Assembly (NCBI GenBank): GCA_000494145.1
Contig: AWOE01000056.1
Span: 1 to 10,669, forward strand
DNA length: 10,669 nucleotides
Reading direction: 5' to 3'
DNA from: Candidatus Calditenuaceae archaeon JGI OTU-1
Lineage (GTDB): Archaea; Thermoproteota; Nitrososphaeria_A; Caldarchaeales; Calditenuaceae
Shown here: positions 1 through 7,900 of the stretch, piece by piece
How positions within the stretch are numbered: position 1 is the stretch's first letter
Layout of the letters: each line of letters starts with the position of its first letter
Notes under the pieces: model-generated
Database searches by the model: none
The model's input: only the letters and a program-made list of their open reading frames with translations
What the model was told of the DNA's origin: nothing
Position numbers and translations under genes: made by a program

Positions 1-1277
1 TCAAACCGTTCCTCGACGGCGTGACAATTCCCGGAGGTCACAGGTACACCTGCACCTACCGGACGGAGATATCTTCGAGCAGCACCTTTGCCATCAGGAA
101 GTTCCCCGAGAAGCCCTGGACGATCGCGAAGCTCCTTGTCAACGACACGATTACGCCCGAGATGGCCGCATGGATATGGCTGATGATCGAGACGCGTCAG
201 GCGATCCTCGTTGCTGGCGTTATGGGATCGGGGAAGACCTCGCTGATCAACGCGCTGGCTTCGTTCACACCTACCCACATGAAGATCGGAACGGCCGAGG
301 ACGTTCCCGAGTTCAGGCTGCCGCACACCTACTGGCTGAGGTACGTGATCAGGGAGGCCCAGACGATAGAGGGGACAGGTGCTGTCACGATATTCGACCT
401 TCTGAAGCTGCTGCTCAGGAGCAACGTAGACTACATACTGGTCAACGAGATAAGGGGTGAGGACGCCAAGGTTTGGATGCAGGCTGTCGCGACTGGACAC
501 GGAGGCGTCACGAGCATCCACGCCGAGGACCCCGAAACGGTCTTCGCGAGGCTCGAGCAGCTCGGCATCCCGACGGCCCACCTGTCGGCCCTTAGGGGGA
601 TCGCGTTCATCGGCTTCATCTTCCAGGACATAGGAAAAGGATACTTCAAGCGGCTCAGGAAGGTGAAGGAGTTCTTCGAGGTGAAGATAGACGAGTCGGG
701 GAGGGAGGTCAGGAAACTCTTCTGGTACGAGGCCGGACCCGAGGGAGGGCCGAGATCGCTCAGCCTCGAGGAGCTGCTGGAGACGAACTCTGCCAGGCTG
801 ATGGTGGAGTACCTCGGGCTCTCGAAGGAGAGGCTGATGGAGGAGTACAGGACGCGGATCGACTTCCTGAAGTGGCTGACCGGGATGTCGAGGGCCAACC
901 CTGAGGTGGCCGAGATGGAGAGCGTCAAGCAACTGATGGCCAACTTCTACCTCGACAAGAACTTCTTCAGGTCGATACCGATACCGACACCGACCCCGGC
1001 GAAACCCGTCGAGAGGGAGAGGGCTGAGGTCAGGCCTGTCAAGCCGAAGGTCACCATTCCGGAGGTGGTCAGGGAGACGATCGCCGCTCAGGGGAAGGCG
1101 GGGTACGATCAGCAGGCGGAGGAGAAGAGGCTGGGCGCCGTAAGGCTTGTCGGGACCGGCGATTTGGTCCTGAGACCTCCAAGGGTCGTGAAGAAGGGGA
1201 AGATGAAGACGCAGGAGGAAGAGGGGAAGGGCATGGGTGCGCTGCTGACCAAGCTGCGGAAGTCCGGTGAGCAGTGA
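1..1277 (+). CDS. Type IV filament / type II secretion-like ATPase (GspE/FlaI/TadA family), 5' partial
   Basis: A hexameric cytoplasmic ATPase of this family powers assembly of archaeal pili, archaella or Tad-like systems. The frame is open to the left edge (first full codon at 3), and the residues before the GTG at 21 fit the family, so that GTG is not the true start and the N-terminal domain is missing. Seen in order: an SxxSTFAIRKFPEKPWTI stretch (about 78-126) typical of the family, Walker A GVMGSGKT with its Lys codon at 234-236, an Asp-box-like TAEDVPEFRLPH at 291-326, Walker B ending in Glu at 447-449 (LVNEIRGE), and the His box with His at 498-500 and 519-521. After the ATPase core come a charged region and a Pro/Lys/Arg-rich tail (about 970-1274) that looks disordered. 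The next gene starts within its stop codon, and that gene encodes the expected platform partner. FlaI-like and TadA-like assignments cannot be separated without the N terminus. Confidence 0.93.
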   Translation, partial: KPFLDGVTIPGGHRYTCTYRTEISSSSTFAIRKFPEKPWTIAKLLVNDTITPEMAAWIWLMIETRQAILVAGVMGSGKTSLINALASFTPTHMKIGTAEDVPEFRLPHTYWLRYVIREAQTIEGTGAVTIFDLLKLLLRSNVDYILVNEIRGEDAKVWMQAVATGHGGVTSIHAEDPETVFARLEQLGIPTAHLSALRGIAFIGFIFQDIGKGYFKRLRKVKEFFEVKIDESGREVRKLFWYEAGPEGGPRSLSLEELLETNSARLMVEYLGLSKERLMEEYRTRIDFLKWLTGMSRANPEVAEMESVKQLMANFYLDKNFFRSIPIPTPTPAKPVERERAEVRPVKPKVTIPEVVRETIAAQGKAGYDQQAEEKRLGAVRLVGTGDLVLRPPRVVKKGKMKTQEEEGKGMGALLTKLRKSGEQ

Positions 1278-2941
1278 TGGCGTCGATTACGCAGGTTCTG
1301 GAGAGGTCCCTCGCGAACTACATCTACCTCAGCGGCATCCCCGCCACCCCCCGCGACTACGTCAGGAGGGCGTTCAACCTTCTGGTCGCGTCGGCCGTCG
1401 TCACAGGCGTCATAACGTACTTCGCGCTTGTGGTGGCACAGGTCCCTGCGATGGTCATAGTGGGCGTCATGCCCTTCGCCTACTCACTTTACCTTCTCTT
1501 CAGGCCGGTAGTCAAGGCCAAGTCCTTCGAGTCGCAGTGCATGCGTGAGCTGCCGTACGTCGCAGCCTTCATGACCTCCTACGCGGCCGTCGGTATACCT
1601 CCGCACAGATCCATGAACGCGGTGGGATTGAAGGAGAGGATCTTCCCCGCCTTCGCGAAACTGGTCAGGAGGATGGAGGCGGTGAGGATGATAACGGTGA
1701 AGGACCCGCTCGAGACGGTCGAGGAGGAGGCCGACAAGATCAGCAGCCTTCAGCTGAAGGACTTCCTCCAGTCGGCTGTAGGGGCTGAGAGAGGAGGAGG
1801 TGGGATGTACAACGTGCTGAAGGACAAGATGAGGAGCCTCTTCAACGAGCTGAAGGAGAGGTACAAGGCTCTCGGCGACCAGCTCAAGCTCTTCGGGGAC
1901 CTGCTGCTGGTCTTCTTCGGGGTTCTGCCATTGCTCCTCTACACGATGCTCACGGTCTTCGCGAGCGACATGGCCATATCGACTTCAAGACTCTTCACGT
2001 TCATGGTGACTCCGCTTCTGGTGGTTACGCTCGCGGTCATGATCGACACTGGATACCCCTCAACACCCCAGTCCTTCAACAGGTACTACATGAGGGCGCT
2101 GATGCTGGGCGCACCCATAGGCGTGGCTGTTGCCGCGGTCTTCTACCTCTCGCCTGTTCTGGTCGAGACGCTGCTGGGGGCGCGGTTCGTCCAGTACAAG
2201 CTCGCGATCTCGATCGGTGCAGGCCTCGTGGCCTTCACGGCCCTTGCGACGTGGGTCTTCTTCAGGGATTACAAGTTCATGAACGACGTGGACTACGCTC
2301 TGCCGAGCTTCGTTCGGGACCTCACTGAGGAGGTGAAGAAGGGCAGGAGCCCGACACAGGCGACGATCTACCTCTCCGAGGTCAGGAGCTACAACAGGGC
2401 CTTCAACTCGGTGCTGCAGCACGTCGCCGCCCAGCTCAGGGTCGGCAGGAGCCTGAGGGAGGCTCTTGAACCTTTCAGGGGGAGGGTCTCTTGGAGGTCG
2501 GAGCTGATACTCGATCTGGTGGCGGACGCGGAGGAGCTCGGCGCCCAGAAGGAGATCTTCGAGGAGGTCACAGAGATCAGCCGCGAGATCAGGGACGCGA
2601 TCCGCGTTGCCAAGGCCAAGACGACGGGCATCAAGTACTTCGGGTTCATGGTGGCTTTGCTGATGATCTTCATCGCCTCGCTCCTGATCAATCAGATAAT
2701 AGTTCCGCTTGCGAACATAGCTGTCAACGTCCCTCAGGGAATAGGTCTGGGCAACATCAGGCTTCTGAGACCGGACCAGCTGCCGGAGCTGATAGACACG
2801 ATCTCAGCCGGGATAGTGATGAACGCCGCTTTCTTGGGCGTGCTGACGGGGAAGATGAGCGACGGTATAACGGCTGCCGGGTTCCTCTACGCCTTCGTCT
2901 ACACGCTGGCGGCGCTTGTTGCCATGACCTTCCTGTTCTGA
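1277..2941 (+). CDS. FlaJ/TadC/GspF-like polytopic platform protein of a type IV filament system
   Basis: A 554-residue integral membrane protein expected to sit in the cytoplasmic membrane as the platform on which the upstream ATPase acts. Hydrophobic segments are seen near residues 34-53, 58-75, 206-229, 239-256, 274-296, 308-329, 453-477, 510-523 and 533-554. Two cytoplasmic T2SSF-like helical regions lie at about 85-205 and 335-450; the second has the family-like pattern LPSFVRDLTEEVKKGRSP followed by GRSLREAL and AEELG. This doubled layout and size are usual for archaeal FlaJ/TadC-type proteins. I chose the ATG at 1277, which shares one base with the upstream TGA and has GGTGAG six bases before it; a GTG at 1274 is possible but too near that site. 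The next gene follows after 9 bases. The family call is firm; which filament it serves is inferred. Confidence 0.92.
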   Translation: MASITQVLERSLANYIYLSGIPATPRDYVRRAFNLLVASAVVTGVITYFALVVAQVPAMVIVGVMPFAYSLYLLFRPVVKAKSFESQCMRELPYVAAFMTSYAAVGIPPHRSMNAVGLKERIFPAFAKLVRRMEAVRMITVKDPLETVEEEADKISSLQLKDFLQSAVGAERGGGGMYNVLKDKMRSLFNELKERYKALGDQLKLFGDLLLVFFGVLPLLLYTMLTVFASDMAISTSRLFTFMVTPLLVVTLAVMIDTGYPSTPQSFNRYYMRALMLGAPIGVAVAAVFYLSPVLVETLLGARFVQYKLAISIGAGLVAFTALATWVFFRDYKFMNDVDYALPSFVRDLTEEVKKGRSPTQATIYLSEVRSYNRAFNSVLQHVAAQLRVGRSLREALEPFRGRVSWRSELILDLVADAEELGAQKEIFEEVTEISREIRDAIRVAKAKTTGIKYFGFMVALLMIFIASLLINQIIVPLANIAVNVPQGIGLGNIRLLRPDQLPELIDTISAGIVMNAAFLGVLTGKMSDGITAAGFLYAFVYTLAALVAMTFLF

Positions 2942-2950
2942 GGCGGGACG

Positions 2951-4411
2951 ATGGGGAGAAGGTCCTCGGGTCAGGTCCTGATCGGGGCTGCGACGCTGAT
3001 GCTGGTGATACTCCTGACGATGGCCGCATCGCTGCCGGTGATCAACACGAGCATCGACCCCTCGAGCAGTGTCTACAACTTGGCACGTTTTGTAGTTAAT
3101 CAGGCCGTAGATGAGCTCGTTACGAGAATGTCGGCATACCAATGTGCGAAAGCACTGTATTACGCAGATAATAGACACCAATACATCGACTTTACACGTT
3201 ATGCCAATGACATAGAAGATCGTATAAAGAATTCCTTGATACAAGTTGCATCAAAATCCTATAACCTAGAATTGAAAGGCGTGAGGGTAGCAATTCCAGT
3301 AGCCAAAATTACCATTATGTCGACTAAATGGGACGGAAACCCTACAAGCGCAAGCGCTGGGAAGGTCGAAATTTCTATGGCAGTTCATGTGTCCGTTTCT
3401 TTCGAGTACAGGACGAAGAACTCAAAATCAGACTTCCAGACGTACGTCGCTTATTATGAGGAATATTTGACGATCAAGGGTGAAGGCGGGGTGATACAGA
3501 AAGCACCTTGGCAGGGGCTTCCATGGGTCGAATTTGCTCTCGGATTCGTGCCGGTAGTAGGTAGCCTGACTGGAAACATCGAGGGAGTCGAGTTCGCATT
3601 GCCCATGAGGGTGACACATTACAAAGCGGTTTTCGATCAAAGACGGGTATATCCTTGGGTCGAACCAGACGACCTTACAAAATCAATGGAGCTCGTCATG
3701 CTGAAGCCCCGTGACAAAGTCAAGCGCTTCGGTGGCAGAGCACCTGATGAAAAATGGTTTGAGACTATAAGGTGGGTGGAATACAACAAGATTGACTGGG
3801 CAGCCATCGCTATAGGCGTGGCGATTGATCTTATACCGGTCGGAGCGATTTTAAAAATGACCAAAAAATTGAAGCAGGACACAACCACCGAGGACTCCGA
3901 AACGCTGTACATAAGCATAGGGCCTATAGGAGGAGGCGGCGGAAATCCATTAGAGCCGCTCAAAGATGCCGCTAAAAAGCTGAACTTGGTGAAAGAGGTG
4001 CAGCAAATCTCGGAGAGTAAAATTAACCTTGGTAAACCTAAAGATTATAATGACTGGCTACAGTGGCTCGAATATCAGCGTCTAACAGACGATGAACGGA
4101 AGGCTCTGGCCGGAAAGGTCAAGGAATTATTCGACATGGCGATAAAGGAGGGTTTGTCGGACAAGGCGAGTGCACAGAAATACTATAGCGCGAGGTGGGC
4201 AAATGCGCTCGGCGATTTTCTTGACGAAGAACTCCCTGCGGATATAGAGGGAACCGAGCTCTACCAATCCACTACTGGAAGCGATAAGATAATGGCCTAT
4301 CTTGCAAACAATAACCCCCTGGTATGGGTGGGCATTCCGTTGCACAACGGCAATTCACTCTTCGGCGTCTGCGTCTGGCTGATAGGGGCATACTATCCGG
4401 GTGACGCTTAA
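2951..4411 (+). CDS. Pilin-like exported protein with class III-type signal and a large foreign-looking ectodomain
   Basis: A 486-residue protein. Residues 1-8 read MGRRSSGQ, then a hydrophobic segment at about 9-28: a class III (prepilin-like) signal with predicted cleavage between Gly7 and Gln8, leaving the hydrophobic helix on the mature subunit as in archaeal pilins. The rest is far larger than a usual pilin (commonly 100-200 residues). It holds a beta-rich part (about 105-180), two short hydrophobic segments with VPVVG (193-217) and LIPVG (283-303), a run of five glycines (327-331), then a charged helical part (335-430) and a hydrophobic C terminus (456-482). From residue 41 (base 3071) GC falls sharply and codons change (AGA, CGT, GGT, TTA), returning to normal near the end. 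The start is the ATG 9 bases after the previous stop, with GAGG seven bases before it. I do not recognise the ectodomain family; export by the neighbouring system is inferred. Confidence 0.8.
   Translation: MGRRSSGQVLIGAATLMLVILLTMAASLPVINTSIDPSSSVYNLARFVVNQAVDELVTRMSAYQCAKALYYADNRHQYIDFTRYANDIEDRIKNSLIQVASKSYNLELKGVRVAIPVAKITIMSTKWDGNPTSASAGKVEISMAVHVSVSFEYRTKNSKSDFQTYVAYYEEYLTIKGEGGVIQKAPWQGLPWVEFALGFVPVVGSLTGNIEGVEFALPMRVTHYKAVFDQRRVYPWVEPDDLTKSMELVMLKPRDKVKRFGGRAPDEKWFETIRWVEYNKIDWAAIAIGVAIDLIPVGAILKMTKKLKQDTTTEDSETLYISIGPIGGGGGNPLEPLKDAAKKLNLVKEVQQISESKINLGKPKDYNDWLQWLEYQRLTDDERKALAGKVKELFDMAIKEGLSDKASAQKYYSARWANALGDFLDEELPADIEGTELYQSTTGSDKIMAYLANNNPLVWVGIPLHNGNSLFGVCVWLIGAYYPGDA
3071..4330 (+). 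other. Low-GC island inside the pilin-like gene
   Basis: Hand counts of G+C in 60-base blocks give 37/60 at 3001-3060, just before the boundary, then 26/60 at 3121-3180, 20/60 at 3181-3240, 24/60 at 3241-3300 and 23/60 at 4021-4080. Neighbouring genes give about 35-41/60 (41/60 at 2401, 38/60 at 4441). The change starts within a few codons of 3071, in frame, directly after the export signal, membrane helix and a short Ser-rich stalk. It fades near 4330, before the stop codon and the ribosome-binding site of the next gene. No inverted or direct repeats at the two edges were noticed by eye. Replacement of an exposed domain by recombination is an inference. Confidence 0.75.
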
Positions 4412-4953
4412 TGAGGAAACTCGTCCGGGAAAATTCCGTCAGGAAGGGACAGGCTCCCGTGTCCTTCGTCGTTCTGGTGGTCCTGATGGGCCTCGTCGGA
4501 ACGGCCTTCTACTTCGCGAACCAGTACGTCAGCACCTTCGAGTCGTCGGTCTGGGACGCGGTCGAATCGATCAACAGAGCAATCCAGCGGGTCTACGGCC
4601 TCCCAGAGAGGTCGGCGACGATCTCCGTCTACGTCCCCTCCAACGCTTACGTCAGGGTCACGGGCTCCGGCGACAGCATACTCGTGGAGGCCACAGGAGC
4701 CTTCGGGGACCGGCGATACAGGCTGATCGAGGACGACGGGTGGGAGCTGATCGTAGCTGGCTCTACCACCCTGACCTCGGACGGAAGGCTGAGGGTCATC
4801 TACGGGACGCAGGGGAGGCCGCTGAGGCTGGGGACCGAGGAGCTCGTGCTGGGGCCGGGAAGACACACGCTCGTGATCAGGAACCTGAACGGCGTGACGA
4901 TCGGGATCTATCCGGTCCAGCAGGGCGTCCCGACGGAGGTGCTGAGGAGGTGA
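4411..4953 (+). CDS. Pilin-like single-pass exported protein with class III signal (KGQ site)
   Basis: A 180-residue protein. The N terminus has a basic leader ending in RKGQ at residues 11-14, followed by one hydrophobic helix (about 15-37). This is the archaeal class III signal: a PibD/EppA-type peptidase would cut between Gly13 and Gln14, giving a mature subunit that starts with Gln and keeps the helix for packing in a filament. The remainder (about 66-170) alternates short hydrophobic and polar runs and is probably a beta domain. Size and layout match an archaeal type IV pilin or minor pilin. The ATG shares its A with the stop of the previous gene (TAATG) and has GGGTGA at 4399-4404, six bases upstream. 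GC and codon use match the operon, unlike the gene before it. Assignment as major or minor subunit cannot be made from sequence. Confidence 0.85.
   Translation: MRKLVRENSVRKGQAPVSFVVLVVLMGLVGTAFYFANQYVSTFESSVWDAVESINRAIQRVYGLPERSATISVYVPSNAYVRVTGSGDSILVEATGAFGDRRYRLIEDDGWELIVAGSTTLTSDGRLRVIYGTQGRPLRLGTEELVLGPGRHTLVIRNLNGVTIGIYPVQQGVPTEVLRR
4946..4953 (+). promoter_or_regulatory. Perfect GGAGGTGA ribosome-binding site for the 1431-residue protein
   Basis: GGAGGTGA is an eight-base match to the complement of the archaeal 16S 3' end. It lies in the last codons and stop of the preceding pilin-like gene and ends five bases before the GTG at 4959. A second site, GGAGGTG at 4935-4941, would serve an alternative GTG at 4950, which itself lies inside the first site. 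I prefer 4959; the two starts differ by three residues only. Confidence 0.65.
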
Positions 4954-4958
4954 GGGCG

Positions 4959-7900
4959 GTGCGCACCGCAGTGCTCGCTTTGTTGGCGCTGCTCCTGCTG
5001 ATGCAGCCGGCCCTCTCCCAATCGCCCCTTCCTGCCGGTGAGTCGGAGGACCTGACGGTGGCGCTCCTCCCTGATGGCACCCTCACCCTCTGGTACGGTG
5101 TCGTTTACCCGATATCGGCCCTCAACAGATCGGCGACGACGTTAAAGGAACTCGGAATAGAGGGCGCGATGCTCTCGGTCTTCTTCGACGGCTCCGACGG
5201 ACCGTTCACCCTACAGCTCGAGGTCTACGGGGAGGATGTCACCGAGAAGGCGGCGGCCGATCTGGCCTCTTCCATCGGCAAGGACCTCAACCTGAAGCTC
5301 ACCCTCAACAGCTCCACAGACAGCTCGTACGTCTTCACCTCGAGGCTGACGCTGGAAGAGCTGAGAAGGACGATCTCGGAGCTGAGGCCGCTCACGAAGT
5401 CCGGCGGCTTCGCACAGCACATCGACGTTGACTACCTGAGGCGGTTCAAGGGCGCCCACATCGTGTCCGAAATCGTCAGGTTGGGCTGGGGCGTATCGAC
5501 ATCGTTCGAGGTCAGGGCCTTCGGTGACCGGCTGAAACCGTCTGGTGACAGGTACACGATCGACTTGCTGAAGGCCCTCGGCGTCAACGAGCTGAGGGCA
5601 TCGGAGGGCGCGCTGCTGAACGTGATGGTCGTTCCACCCGTCGGCTCGGACTCGATCGCCTACGAGGTCTCACCATCGGGCGTCGCTGTCCGAGAGCTGG
5701 TGCAGGGCACAGGCGTGCTGTACGTTCAGCTCCATGGGGAGGACTACCTCAGGAGGTTCGCGGTCGAGTTCAGCTACAACGGCACTTCGGTCGAATCCTT
5801 CATGGGGAAGCTCTCCGACTTCATGGCTTTCGTCGACGAGCTCGAGAGCTCGGGATCGCTGCTGAACAGGACGTCGCACATGGGGTTCGTCCCGACAGGA
5901 GGGAGCACGGGTCTGCCGCAGACCCCGGAGGAGACCAACGCGACAGCGCCCGAAACGCCCACTGGACCGACAGGGCCCTCGGAGGGCATCACCCCGTCTC
6001 CCCCCACGGCGATGGACAGGGTCAGGTCGCTGCCGCCGGTGTCAGGTCCTGAGAATAGGGGAGCCGCAGTGGACCCGCTGCTGATTCTCGGGCTCGCCGT
6101 ATTGGCCGTCGCCGTCATAGCCTTCGGCACGCTCTACGTCAACAGGGGGCCGCGGGCCGCAGCGAAGGGCACCGCAATCGTCACGGTCTCCCTGCTCCTC
6201 GTCACCTCGGCCGTCCTTCCGGTCCTCCTCATCGGGACCGCATACGGCCAGCAGGGGAAGGGAGGGGTCGAGCCGCTGGTGGAGGTCGAGCAGTTCAGGC
6301 CCGGCGGCGCACCGCCAGACCTCGAGATACCGCTGCTCTTCCCGGCGTTCAAGCAGATCGACAAGATCGGCAAGACCTTCATCTCGTTCGAGGAGATCAA
6401 GGTCCTCGCGACACCTGCACTCTACGCGCCTTACACGCCGCAGGGCTTCCAGAAGCTATTAGCGACGCTGGGCATCGACATGAGGCTGATACAGGCGGCC
6501 GGGCTGATACTCGGAGGCGGGCTCAACCCGCTCGGGATGTTCAAGGGCCTGACGCTCGCCCACGGCAGCACCTCGGCCTTCATCACGGGCGAGTCGGCGG
6601 GAGCTAACGTCTACATGGTCTTCAAGGCCAAACCGTCTTCGACGCTCCAGTCGATGCTCGACGTGATCAACACCGTCTACAGGATCGGCTACGCGCTTTA
6701 CCACTCGACCATCTGCTTCCCCGGAGATGGCTGCCTCCACCCGATCGGAAAGTCGATGATGATCACCGCCATCCTCGCCGCAGTTTACCTTGCCATCACC
6801 GCTCCCGGTTTCATGGTCTACGCCTACGCTTCCTATCCTTCGCTCGTGAACGACCTGTACATCACCTGGGGTGCCGTCGACGGGCCCGTTGCCGAAGACA
6901 AGGAGAGGGTCTGGCTGGCGGAGAACAGGTACATGGTCTCGCTGGCCATACTGATCATGATCCTCCGGGCTCCCACGCTCTCGGGATGGAGGGGCTCGAA
7001 GGGACTGGCGGATATACCGCTGACCGCGTCCTTCCACGTCTCCTCCGACGCCGACTCCGGCTGGAAGATCAACCAGTACCTCGGCGTCTACTCCGGCGAC
7101 AGGGGCCTGAAGGTGGCGGTGGACTTCAGGGACGCCATGGGGATCTGGGGGCTCTTCCAGGTCCTCTCCGGTGCCTTCTCCAGCACCTGGTCTAGCATGG
7201 CCGGTATCATCGCGGGCTCCCTCGGTGAGGTCGATGCGACGCTCGAGCAGGCGAAGACCGCGCTGCGGGTCGTCAGGGGAGCGGACAGTGCGATGTCCTA
7301 CGTCCTAAGCGCCGCCGACAAGATCGAGAACGCGCAGAGGCTCATCCGCGATGCGAGGGTGAAGCTGGTGAATTACAACTGCGCCGGAGCGATCCAGAAC
7401 GTCAACGGCGCTAAAGAATCGATATCCAGTGCAATACAGGACCTCCAGGCTGCCATAAGAGAAGACAGGGGGTTACAGGATTCGTTGAACCAAGTGATCC
7501 AGCAGCTCCAGAGGATCCTGAGCTCGCTGGAGGAGTTCGACGAGAGGATCAATGGAGTCTGTGCCCCGCTCAATTTCAGAGCCGAACCGGCGTCCGACCC
7601 GGAGTCACTTCCGGAGGAGCAGAAGATCACGCTGACCTTCCTCGTCTTCTCGGCCACCCCGCTCGCGACCCAGGTCGTCAACAGCAAGGGTTCATCGGTC
7701 ATCAGGCTCAGGGCATACTACGGCTGGAACCCGTTCCCGGGGATAACACAGGGCGTTGCCGTTACGGTGAGGTCGGCCTTTGAGACCGTGAGAGACGTCG
7801 CGTACAACTCCCTCGACCAGCTCTCATCGGCCACCTCGACCATCGGTGACATCATCGAGCCCGACCTGAACGCTGGTATTGATGGCCTGCTAGGCAACCT

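Noticed and set aside
21..23. GTG at 21 as the start of the ATPase
   Set aside because: The frame is open to the left edge and the preceding codons fit the conserved region of the family; the domain normally found before this point is missing, so the gene starts outside the window.
431..943. 170-codon minus-strand Ser/Leu-rich frame opposite the ATPase
   Set aside because: Ser-rich antisense reading of a conserved ATPase core; no start context or domain.
3071..4330. Low-GC stretch as an insertion sequence or integrated element
   Set aside because: It stays in one continuous frame with its gene, encodes no transposase or integrase, and no terminal repeats were seen at its edges.
4401..4958. 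Upstream 186-codon extension of the giant gene's frame, starting at a GTG at 4401
   Set aside because: It is an out-of-frame reading of the pilin-like gene at 4411-4953, has an Arg/Gly/Asp-rich low-information composition, and would hide the clear signal peptide and the GGAGGTGA site before 4959.
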